The notes under the pieces: generated by a model | The model's database searches: none | The model's input: only the letters and a program-made list of their open reading frames with translations | What the model was told of the DNA's origin: nothing | DNA from: Bacteroides sp. UBA1773 | GTDB taxonomy: Bacteria > Bacteroidota > Bacteroidia > Bacteroidales > Bacteroidaceae | Length of the DNA: 22,418 bases | Direction of reading: 5' to 3' | Assembly: GCA_002315285.1 (NCBI GenBank) | Contig: DCGR01000053.1 | Span: 334 to 22,751, forward strand | In this document: positions 15,272-22,418 of the stretch, piece by piece | Layout: every line of letters starts with the position of its first letter | Position numbering within the stretch: position 1 is the stretch's first letter | Program-made: the position numbers and the translations under genes

Positions 15272-16606
15272 TCAAATACGAGCCAAGATAGCCTTCGATT
15301 CAGCCTCGTAGCCTGGCTTATTCAACAAGGCGAACATGTTTTTCTTGTATGCCTCAACACCCGGTTGATTGAATGGATTGACTCCAAGAATATATCCACT
15401 GATGCCACAAGCTTTCTCAAAGAAGTAAATGAGCTGTCCAAGATAATACTCGTTGAGTTGAGGCACGCTGATACGCATATTGGGCACACCACCGTCAACA
15501 TGAGCCAGCTGGGTGCCCAGTTCGGCCATCTTGTTGACCTCATCGACACGTTTGCCTGCCAGGAAATTCAATCCGTCGAGATTTTCCTCATCGAACGGAA
15601 CTTCCAACTTATGGTCAGGATTTTCAATCGAAACCACCGTCTCAAAGATGGAACGTTCGCCCTGCTGAATCCATTGTCCCATGGAATGAAGGTCGGTAGA
15701 GAAATCGACTGCGGCATTGAAAATACCCTTGTTGTCCTTACCTTCCGACTCGCCATAAAGCTGTTTCCACCACTCGTTCATGTAATGGAGTTTGGGATTG
15801 AAATTGACAAGAATCTCAATTTTCTTACCCTGTTTGTACAACTCATTACGAGTAGCGGCATAAACTGCCGATGGATTTTCCATCATGGGAACATCGTTGC
15901 CACATACTTTCTCCATATCGGCACCGCCCTTCACAAGTTGTTCGATGTCAAATCCGGCAATAGCAATAGGCAATAGGCCAACCGGAGTAAGTACTGAATA
16001 ACGACCACCTACATTATCGGGGATGACAAATGTCTTATAGCCCTCTTGGGTAGCACACTTGCGCGCTGCACCCTTCACCGCATCGGTAATGGCTACGATG
16101 ACCTTCTTGGCCATGTCCTTACCACGCTGTTTTTCGCACTGCTTCTTCAGCAAACGGAATGCCAAAGCAGTTTCGGTAGTTGTTCCAGACTTGGAGATAT
16201 TGATGACGCCAAACTTCTTATCGCTAAGATATTCGGTAAGCTCATACAAATAATCCTCGCCAATGTTATGTCCGGCAAATACGATGGTAGGATTCGTCTT
16301 GTCGCCATTGAAAGCACTGAAGCTGTTTCCAAGTGCTTCAATTACGGCACGTGCGCCCAAATAGCTACCACCAATACCAGCCACTACAACGACTTCGCAA
16401 TTTTCGCGCATCACCTGAGCCGTAGCCTTAAGTTCGGAAAGTTCGGCAGCGGTAATCGATGACGGCAAGTGCAACCATCCTAAGAAATCATTACCTTCGC
16501 CCGTTCCGTTTTCCAACTTGTCCTGACAAGCTTTCACCTGTGCCTCATAGGCAGCAACCACCTTCTGAGCCACTGCATTTTCGATGTTTAAACTGATGTT
16601 CTTCAT
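15272..16606 (-). CDS. pgi: Glucose-6-phosphate isomerase
   Basis: This cytoplasmic enzyme interconverts glucose 6-phosphate and fructose 6-phosphate. The 444-aa protein is of the shorter bacterial type and has the sugar-phosphate binding signatures: GIGGSYLGARA, INISKSGTTTE, GGRYSVLTPVGLLP and, near the C-terminus, ILGVNPFNQPGVEAYK. Nothing appears missing. The ATG at 16606 lies 14 bp after the lysS stop, so it is very probably co-transcribed with lysS. A hairpin terminator follows. Confidence 0.97.
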   Translation of the reverse strand: MKNISLNIENAVAQKVVAAYEAQVKACQDKLENGTGEGNDFLGWLHLPSSITAAELSELKATAQVMRENCEVVVVAGIGGSYLGARAVIEALGNSFSAFNGDKTNPTIVFAGHNIGEDYLYELTEYLSDKKFGVINISKSGTTTETALAFRLLKKQCEKQRGKDMAKKVIVAITDAVKGAARKCATQEGYKTFVIPDNVGGRYSVLTPVGLLPIAIAGFDIEQLVKGGADMEKVCGNDVPMMENPSAVYAATRNELYKQGKKIEILVNFNPKLHYMNEWWKQLYGESEGKDNKGIFNAAVDFSTDLHSMGQWIQQGERSIFETVVSIENPDHKLEVPFDEENLDGLNFLAGKRVDEVNKMAELGTQLAHVDGGVPNMRISVPQLNEYYLGQLIYFFEKACGISGYILGVNPFNQPGVEAYKKNMFALLNKPGYEAESKAILARI

Positions 16607-16620
16607 CTTTTCTTATTTTT

Positions 16621-18351
16621 TTATGCTTCAATCTTTTTTATCCATTCTGCCACTTCATCCACAGTGGGATTCTTAAGTTCCAACTTGAACTTCTTGTTGA
16701 TGCCGCACACATCCATGTGCAGTTTCTGCGGATTCACATCTTTCATGCTTGCAACCACATTATACCCTGCCTTGTAGAACAAAGGAACCCATTCCTCGGG
16801 TATTCCAAGTGCGGTGAACTTTTCCACAGCATCCTTAGGTGTTTTCTTTTCCGGCTTCATCTGAGGGAACAGCATCACCTCACCAATGGCAAACTTTCCG
16901 GTCATAAGCATAACCAAGCGGTCGATGCCAATACCAATGCCCGAAGTGGGAGGCATACCATACTGCAATGCCCGCAAGAAATCCTGATCGATAATCATGG
17001 CTTCGTCATCGCCCTTGGCTGCCAATCGCATCTGCTCCTTGAAACGTTCCTCCTGATCAAGCGGGTCATTCAATTCAGAGTAGGCATTTGCCAACTCCTT
17101 ACCATTTACCATCAGTTCAAAGCGCTCGGTGAGCCCAGGTTTACTACGATGCATTTTGGTAAGCGGCGACATCTCGACAGGATAATCTGTAATGAATGTG
17201 GGCTGGATATAGGTACCCTCACAGAACTCGCCAAAGATTTCATCGATGAGTTTACCCTTGCCCATTGTGTCGTCAATCTCCATGTTCAGGGTCTTGCAAA
17301 TATGACGAATCTCTTCTTCGCTCTTCCCATTCAAGTCAAAACCCGTTTTTTCCTTTATGGCATCAAGAATAGGCAAACGACGATAAGGTGCCTTGAATGA
17401 AATGACATTTCCGTCAATTTCCACTTCTGGCTTGCCATTGACAGCCGTACAGATTTCTTCGAGCATCCGCTCCGTAAACGACATCATCCAGTTATAGTCC
17501 TTATACTGCACATACAGTTCCATACAGGTGAACTCAGGATTATGGGTCTTGTCCATACCTTCGTTACGAAAGTTCTTACCCATTTCATATACACCCTCAA
17601 AACCACCCACAATCAGCCGCTTAAGATAAAGTTCAGTGGCAATGCGCATATACATGTCTTGATTCAACGCATTGAAATGAGTAATGAACGGACGGGCAGA
17701 AGCTCCACCTGCGATGCTTTGCAAGATTGGTGTGTCAACCTCCGTATATCCTGCATTGTCAAGAATGCTACGCATGGTACGAACAATGGTCGCACGCTTC
17801 AAAAAGGTTTCCTTGACACCATCGTTCACAACCAAATCAACGTAGCGTTGGCGATAGCGAAGTTCTGGATCATCAAACTTGTCATACGCTACTCCATCCT
17901 TGTATTTTACGATAGGAAGTGGCTTCAACGACTTTGCCAGCACAGTAAGTTTCTGGGCATGTACGCTCACCTCACCCATCTGTGTCCGGAACACGAAACC
18001 CTCAATTCCGATGAAATCACCAATGTCCAACAATTTTTTAAACACCGTATTATACATTTCGGAATTTTCTCCTTCGCAAATGTCATCACGAGTGATATAG
18101 ACCTGAATACGTCCCTTTGAGTCCTGCAACTCAATGAATGAAGCCTTACCCATCACACGCCGGCTCATCATACGTCCGGCAATGGAAACCTGACGAGGAG
18201 ATGCTCCATCCTGGAATTCGGCTTTTATGTCTGTTGAAAACGCATTGGTTACATACTCGGCTGCAGGATAAGGATCAATCCCCATCTTACGCATCTCATC
18301 CAGACAGTTACGTCTTACAATCTCTTGCTCGCTTAATTCTAATACGTTCAT
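16621..18351 (-). CDS. lysS: Lysyl-tRNA synthetase, class II
   Basis: This enzyme charges tRNA-Lys. The 576-aa protein has an N-terminal OB-fold anticodon-binding domain (around SIAGRMMSRRVMGKASFIELQD) and the class II catalytic core with motif 2 (FRNEGMDKTHNPEFT) and motif 3 (GIGIGIDRLVMLMTG). After the usual end (MLFPQMKPE) there are about 75 more residues, helical and likely helix-hairpin-helix-like, as in other Bacteroidetes LysRS. I chose the ATG at 18351 because the 18-codon upstream extension contains the -7 box (18375-18382) and the family begins MNVLELSEQE. pgi follows 14 bp downstream. Confidence 0.97.
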   Translation of the reverse strand: MNVLELSEQEIVRRNCLDEMRKMGIDPYPAAEYVTNAFSTDIKAEFQDGASPRQVSIAGRMMSRRVMGKASFIELQDSKGRIQVYITRDDICEGENSEMYNTVFKKLLDIGDFIGIEGFVFRTQMGEVSVHAQKLTVLAKSLKPLPIVKYKDGVAYDKFDDPELRYRQRYVDLVVNDGVKETFLKRATIVRTMRSILDNAGYTEVDTPILQSIAGGASARPFITHFNALNQDMYMRIATELYLKRLIVGGFEGVYEMGKNFRNEGMDKTHNPEFTCMELYVQYKDYNWMMSFTERMLEEICTAVNGKPEVEIDGNVISFKAPYRRLPILDAIKEKTGFDLNGKSEEEIRHICKTLNMEIDDTMGKGKLIDEIFGEFCEGTYIQPTFITDYPVEMSPLTKMHRSKPGLTERFELMVNGKELANAYSELNDPLDQEERFKEQMRLAAKGDDEAMIIDQDFLRALQYGMPPTSGIGIGIDRLVMLMTGKFAIGEVMLFPQMKPEKKTPKDAVEKFTALGIPEEWVPLFYKAGYNVVASMKDVNPQKLHMDVCGINKKFKLELKNPTVDEVAEWIKKIEA

Positions 18352-18841
18352 ATTCTTTCTTGAAAATTTGGATGCAAATTTACGCTTTTTTTCGTAAACA
18401 GCCATACGTTCATACTTTTATCTTCTTCAACGAAATGGAATACGCTTGCTTACATAGCACTAATTTCACCTGATTGTACCCATCCAACGGCTCATTTCTC
18501 AGAAGCATCATAATTCCTCACATAAATCAAAACATACGCCACAAGCATCAGTTCCCCGACACTTCACATATATCCTAGCATCTATAAGGAATTAATGCTT
18601 TTACGCCATTGACAATCACACCAAAGGCAATCTGTCGTGTTATTTAATCTGTAAGCACAGTTGCCGAGCAAGCATCTATGTAAGTCATTGCGTGTTTTTC
18701 TCCGACCAAGAGCTAATGAATCCTGCTCTGAATGTTACAATTCATCGTCCCTTTCTTTCTTGTGTTTTTCACCCACCGTAACATTGTACCACGAATCTAT
18801 CTCCACGAGAGTAACAACGACCTTACTTGTCATTTTTAGAA
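18352..18841. other. 490-bp A+T-rich gap between the kinase-like gene and lysS
   Basis: No credible gene or tRNA is seen; the open frame 18661-18864 starts with TTG and overlaps the kinase end. The lysS -7 box lies at the left end. The hexamer AGCATC occurs four times (18504, 18544, 18577, 18671) at irregular spacing, and TGAAT/ATTCA forms a small dyad near 18729-18744. Neither is a recognisable element. Confidence 0.4.
18375..18382 (-). promoter_or_regulatory. -7 box of the lysS-pgi promoter
   Basis: TAAATTTG on the minus strand matches TAnnTTTG and lies 23 bp before the lysS ATG. No TTTG is present at the expected -33 position. Confidence 0.5.
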
Positions 18842-20272
18842 CTATTGACGAAACTCGAGAATGAATCGAGCACCATGAATATATTCATTATCATATTTTA
18901 ATTCGGCACACATCCGATATGCAATCACGCTACAAATAGGAAGTCCCAAACCATCAGACTCATGGAGATCACCTATACAAGTATAAGGCATGAAAAGATT
19001 TGAGCATTTTTCTGCAGGTATGCCACTACCAGTATCGGTAATAATAAGTTGGCACGTCTTTGGACTACGGCGTTTAAAATCAATAGTAATTTTTCCACTC
19101 GATGTATTTATCGCTGCATTAATAAGCAAATGCGAAAGAATATAGTGAATTCCCTCATCATAAAGGGGCAATAACTGATTAGGAACCGACAAAATGACAT
19201 CAATGCCTTTCTGGAGAAATGGGCGAGCATCATCGATAGCCATATGACAGATGGGAAGAATGTTTTGGATTTTCCGTTCATACATGTTCTCCCGATTAGA
19301 CTCCATATCGGTATATTCTTGTAAACTTTTCATTTTTGACTGCAATATCTGAATATCAGAAGCCAAATCTGATGGAGTCAACTCAACAGGTATCTTATTT
19401 TTCACATCATTCAATACAGAGTCAACCCAGCCACACACATTTTTGACAAACTCACCACGATGAGTATTACTGTCAATATAGTTTTTCAGCGTATCATTTA
19501 ATTTTTTATTCACATCCACCGAAATGCGATATTTCTTAAAGAGCATATAGGCTAAAACTCCACACGCAATTGCAAGAAGTGCCAAAACAACAATCAATAT
19601 GTTTTTAGCGATATTTACATTCCGACGAGATTCCTCAAGTGCTTTTGCTTCCTCCTCCAATTGAATTTTCTTTATCCTTATCATCTCTGCTTCACGAACC
19701 AATTGTAAAGAATCCTGCAAATGTTTGTGATATTCTTTCAATGTCTTTGTAAGTGAGGCGATGCTATATTTATCGGCTAACGCCAAAGCACTTTGGTAAG
19801 CATTCTCAGCAGCAACGCTATCTTTGCCTTCCATCTTCTTTGCTATCCAATCCCGAAAGTATTTGTTTTGCTCACTGATTGTGCCAAATTTTTGGTAATA
19901 TAGTGCTGCTGAGCGTAAGACATCCAATGAAATCCTATCATTTTGCACTTCGTTTGCTATTTCTTTCATTTTAGTGAAATAGCTGGTGCATTTGGGATTT
20001 CCGGAATAAGAGGAATTCAAATACATGTGAAAAAGTTGCTTGACGGGCAGATAATGAATCTCTGGCAAACGAACTTTGTTCTCCTCTTCATATTTTGTTA
20101 TGATACGATCTAATTCAAAACACCGGCCAAATGCTTCCTCATAGTCCTTGGCTGCCCAAAATTGTTGTACTGAATTTATGCCATTTTCTATTCGCACACG
20201 CAAATCACTAACTTGTGCATTACCGGCTATAAATGAAAAAAAGAATAGGATACAGAGTACTGTCTTCTTCAT
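18842..20272 (-). CDS. Membrane-anchored histidine-kinase-like protein lacking a clear His box
   Basis: The 476-aa protein has a signal peptide (about 1-19, ending GNAQ), then a helical, TPR-like periplasmic region (about 20-185) and a charged coiled coil (about 185-217). One transmembrane helix (about 220-243) and a cytoplasmic part follow. The C-terminal 120 residues are a HATPase domain with an N-box (HLLINAAINTSSGKI), G1 (DTGSGIP), F-box (LFMPYT) and G2 (DGLGLPI). The segment before it shows no HExxP-type phosphoacceptor motif. No response regulator lies nearby in the window. It could phosphorylate an atypical site, act as a phosphatase or adaptor, or work with another protein's receiver. 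It follows the DUF4435 gene by 73 bp, which contain a possible promoter of its own. It is A+T-rich compared with the left half of the window. Confidence 0.75.
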   Translation of the reverse strand: MKKTVLCILFFFSFIAGNAQVSDLRVRIENGINSVQQFWAAKDYEEAFGRCFELDRIITKYEEENKVRLPEIHYLPVKQLFHMYLNSSYSGNPKCTSYFTKMKEIANEVQNDRISLDVLRSAALYYQKFGTISEQNKYFRDWIAKKMEGKDSVAAENAYQSALALADKYSIASLTKTLKEYHKHLQDSLQLVREAEMIRIKKIQLEEEAKALEESRRNVNIAKNILIVVLALLAIACGVLAYMLFKKYRISVDVNKKLNDTLKNYIDSNTHRGEFVKNVCGWVDSVLNDVKNKIPVELTPSDLASDIQILQSKMKSLQEYTDMESNRENMYERKIQNILPICHMAIDDARPFLQKGIDVILSVPNQLLPLYDEGIHYILSHLLINAAINTSSGKITIDFKRRSPKTCQLIITDTGSGIPAEKCSNLFMPYTCIGDLHESDGLGLPICSVIAYRMCAELKYDNEYIHGARFILEFRQ

Positions 20273-20291
20273 AACGTTACCATTTTGCGGG

Positions 20292-20322
20292 CGAATTTAG
20301 CAATTATTTGCGAGAAACACAA
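20292..20322 (-). promoter_or_regulatory. Possible promoter of the kinase-like gene
   Basis: On the minus strand, TTG (20320-20322), 20 nt and TAAATTCG (20292-20299) resemble the consensus with one mismatch in the -7 box. If used, the kinase-like gene is expressed at least partly apart from the two genes upstream. Confidence 0.4.
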
Positions 20323-20345
20323 CTCAAAAAGGATTTTTTTGACAA

Positions 20346-21356
20346 TTAAACCCAATCGACCAGCCTATTTTTCATGAAACTCTGTAAATCATGTGCAATC
20401 ATCCTATAAATCGGACATTTCTTAAAATCGGTATTTCGACGCAATAACTCATTGACATTAACCTGCCTATTTTCATAGCCAGACAACTCATTCCGGTATT
20501 GCATACCATGTTCGGCCAAACGTTGTATTTCCTTTTCGCGCTCTCTTCGAAGGATGTTGCATACAGGTGTGAGAATCCGCATTACAACTGCATCCATAAA
20601 ATGATGCCCCTGAATAAACAAATATGCATTATCTGAAGTCACTCCCAATGCGTTGAGTTCCTGTTTTAGCGTTTCAATTTCAGATTTCGCCAACGGGCAC
20701 TCTGTTTCCAGACTTCTTATTTTTGCCTGGACCTTCTTATTCATGAGAGAAAGCGACTTTTCCATGTGATAAACATCTATATGCTCAAGTGTCAGAATGT
20801 GACAACAATCGGCAATCGAGAAATCCTTTTTATTGTTTTTCCTATGAAACCACACAGACCATGCAAGCAACGGAAAAGCAATTTCAGAATACATACGAAA
20901 CAGTTCGACGAAGTCAATGATTTCACGATCGTTCATGGTCGATTGCACGCACACTTCATGAAGCGATTCCGCGTAGCACTGATAATTCTCAATGGAATAT
21001 GCATATGTTTGGAAAACGAAAGGATTAGAATTAATATTGCGCGAAATAGGAGTCGCATCCTGCAACAAATAATCATAATCACTATCGACACACGCAATCA
21101 TACTATACCCCAACCTATCGCCCAACTGATTAGCAAGCGCAGTCTTTTTGCCTTTTGTCAATGAATCCTGCGAAGGAGGCATAATCTGGAAATACAACTG
21201 ATCGGTTTCGAAATCCGACAAGATAGAATGCCAGAAAGCAATGTCATCATAACTCTCCACAAAGGCCAAAATTTTGTGTCGAGATGATTTGGGACGCAAC
21301 TTGTTAGCCGCAGCGACATAATTTGATGACAACGTTTCAGTCAGACGTTTACTCAT
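20346..21356 (-). CDS. DUF4435 TOPRIM-type protein (AriB-like candidate)
   Basis: The 336-aa protein fits DUF4435. Its TOPRIM-like core has a conserved acidic strand end (FVES, E34), then CVDSDYD with D91 and D93 forming the DxD, and the family's YSIENY motif (Y120-Y125). In the PARIS anti-phage system, DUF4435 protein AriB is held inactive by the ATPase AriA, is released on phage triggering, and has been reported to cleave host tRNA-Lys. The gene lies 15 bp after an AAA/ABC-type ATPase gene on the same strand, the PARIS arrangement. The acidic residues are intact, so the nuclease could be active. Other DUF4435-ATPase pairs may have different roles, so PARIS identity is inferred. Confidence 0.78.
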   Translation of the reverse strand: MSKRLTETLSSNYVAAANKLRPKSSRHKILAFVESYDDIAFWHSILSDFETDQLYFQIMPPSQDSLTKGKKTALANQLGDRLGYSMIACVDSDYDYLLQDATPISRNINSNPFVFQTYAYSIENYQCYAESLHEVCVQSTMNDREIIDFVELFRMYSEIAFPLLAWSVWFHRKNNKKDFSIADCCHILTLEHIDVYHMEKSLSLMNKKVQAKIRSLETECPLAKSEIETLKQELNALGVTSDNAYLFIQGHHFMDAVVMRILTPVCNILRREREKEIQRLAEHGMQYRNELSGYENRQVNVNELLRRNTDFKKCPIYRMIAHDLQSFMKNRLVDWV

Positions 21357-21371
21357 ACCATTCTTTCACAG

Positions 21372-22187
21372 TCATTCGGTTATATCACTTACTTCTGTCA
21401 CAGCATCCATCCACTTATTCATGACCAGTGCAGGAGAATGTGTCGTCAAAATAATTTGCACATTCCTGTTCAAAGACCGTATCAAATCTATCAAGCGCTC
21501 TTGCCATTCAATATGCAAGGAAATTTCCGGCTCATCCATAAAGAGCACCCCCTTCCGATTATCTTGCACCAAAACAGTCAGAAGAATCACAAGCATCTGT
21601 TTCTCGCCCGATGATAGTTGATACGGATGAAGCACATCACCGTACTGTTCCAGACGGATTTCGTTGTTGGAACGAACCAACCGTTTGTTTGTTTCAGAAA
21701 ACAAGTCATCCACCAAATCCTGGAATTTTGCCTTCGGTCGAGCAATGACAGCCGCTTTTTGCTGTCCCTCCGGGTCTCCGGAAGTGAGGCATTCAATAAT
21801 GCGATTGCCTATATTGACCTGATAATCCAAATATCGTCGCTGCAACTGATACAACTGCCAATCCAACTCTGTCTTCACATTTTTATCAGCCAATTTCTCC
21901 ATAAGGTCCGTATGGATAAGAGGGCGATCAAAACTTCGGATGACATCGTAGTGTATTCGCGTGGCATTGTCTGGATAAAACTTAAAATACACGCCCGCTT
22001 CTTTCCCATTCTCCATATTTCCCCCGCCTAGCAAATCCAGTGTGGTCACCGATTGGTTTACGATGGTACTTTTCCCCAATCCGTTGGCACCACTAAGAAT
22101 ATTCACATCTGGACGAAGTTTCCATCGTATGTTCTTCTTCCCCCACAACCCTTTAATGACAATTTCCTGAATGTAATCAGCCTGCAT
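21372..22187 (-). CDS. AAA/ABC-type ATPase (AriA-like candidate)
   Basis: The 271-aa P-loop ATPase is of the AAA_15/AAA_21 (ABC/SMC-like) type. It has Walker A GANGLGKST (33-41), ABC signature LSSGEKQ (191-197), Walker B VLFMDEPE (D218, E219) and a switch His in TTHSP (H250). The middle (about 60-185) is a compact helical insert, with no room for a long coiled coil. I chose the ATG at 22187. A further 18 codons are open upstream from a TTG, but a perfect promoter lies within them, so they are unlikely to be translated. Followed 15 bp later by the DUF4435 gene, it forms a probable two-gene sensor/effector unit of PARIS type. OLD-like or other defence ATPases are the main alternatives. Confidence 0.8.
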   Translation of the reverse strand: MQADYIQEIVIKGLWGKKNIRWKLRPDVNILSGANGLGKSTIVNQSVTTLDLLGGGNMENGKEAGVYFKFYPDNATRIHYDVIRSFDRPLIHTDLMEKLADKNVKTELDWQLYQLQRRYLDYQVNIGNRIIECLTSGDPEGQQKAAVIARPKAKFQDLVDDLFSETNKRLVRSNNEIRLEQYGDVLHPYQLSSGEKQMLVILLTVLVQDNRKGVLFMDEPEISLHIEWQERLIDLIRSLNRNVQIILTTHSPALVMNKWMDAVTEVSDITE

Positions 22188-22211
22188 ACTCGTTTGTTTT
22201 TCTTCAGCACA

Positions 22212-22242
22212 CAAAAATAATGGAATCTCATCACTTTTCAAA
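22212..22242 (-). promoter_or_regulatory. Promoter of the ATPase-DUF4435 pair
   Basis: On the minus strand, TTTG (22239-22242), 19 nt and TATTTTTG (22212-22219) fit the Bacteroidetes consensus exactly. The predicted start near 22205 leaves a leader of about 17 nt before the ATG at 22187. Confidence 0.78.
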
Positions 22243-22418
22243 ATCGCGAGGTTGTTTTTGTGTTTTTCTCTCTTAGCAAAACAACAAGAACAGACAGAAT
22301 GCGCAAGCCCTACAACCGTTGGAATTGATCATCATCGGCAAATTGACAGGACTGCTTGTGCCCAGTTCATTTATATCTCTCCTCCACACAAGGAATCGAG
22401 TAGGAGGTAAATGCTAAT
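22243..22418. other. Right-end flank, no gene assigned
   Basis: No complete gene is supported. CCTCC (22381-22385) can pair with GGAGG (22403-22407), which sits 3 nt before an ATG at 22411, but too little sequence follows to judge it. Confidence 0.3.

Noticed and set aside
14780..15976. A 398-codon open frame on the plus strand
   Set aside because: It lies opposite the esterase and pgi, both with complete family motifs, and crosses their terminator; it shows no domain of its own.
18502..18676. Four AGCATC copies, considered as a repeat array or CRISPR
   Set aside because: The repeated unit is only 6 bp, the spacing is irregular (40, 33 and 94 bp) and there are no cas genes.
18661..18864. 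A 67-codon frame in the gap upstream of lysS
   Set aside because: It starts with TTG, overlaps the kinase-like gene end on the opposite strand and has no recognisable domain or promoter.
22403..22418. A GGAGG followed by ATG at the right edge, as a new gene start
   Set aside because: Genes in this window generally lack Shine-Dalgarno sites, and an in-frame check is impossible with only eight bases left.

Overview
The window reads as chromosomal DNA of a Bacteroidales bacterium, most likely Prevotella or a close relative. At least eight genes have the Bacteroidetes -7 box (TAnnTTTG), in most cases with a TTTG or TTG element 18-21 nt upstream, and start codons generally lack a Shine-Dalgarno sequence. 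Rho carries the very long low-complexity insert, and lysyl-tRNA synthetase the C-terminal extension, typical of this phylum. No rRNA, tRNA, CRISPR array, insertion sequence or transposase was recognised.

Left part (1-4275, GC-rich): a terminator-like hairpin, then a promoter bracketed by two matching 15-bp quasi-palindromes. It drives an NrtR-type Nudix/winged-helix regulator, a von Willebrand A (MIDAS) protein and a sigma-70-like protein; the last two overlap by ATGA. A secreted sugar-isomerase-like TIM-barrel protein follows. Its 3' end also exists as a 104-bp fragment lying upstream of the gene (101/104 identical, stop codon lost). A 457-bp gap with nested palindromes leads to a 994-aa secreted protein made of two pectate-lyase-like beta-helix halves and a C-terminal beta-propeller-like region.

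Middle (7261-18351): mostly housekeeping. Two convergent terminators separate the beta-helix gene from rho. Next come engB with a sodium:solute symporter upstream, a divergent promoter region, and recR in a coupled operon with a small membrane protein and a GNAT acetyltransferase. That operon collides stop-to-stop with a DUF5020-type outer-membrane protein. A secreted esterase, pgi and lysS follow on the minus strand.

Right part (18352-22418, clearly more A+T-rich): a 490-bp gap, then on the minus strand (in transcription order) an AAA/ABC-type ATPase, a DUF4435 TOPRIM-type protein and a membrane-anchored histidine-kinase-like protein with no recognisable phosphoacceptor His box. The ATPase plus DUF4435 pair has the architecture of the PARIS (AriA/AriB) anti-phage system.

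The two regions most worth follow-up are the Nudix-vWA-sigma cassette with its twin operators, and the PARIS-like pair with the atypical kinase downstream. Functions are inferred from motifs read by eye; no database search was possible.
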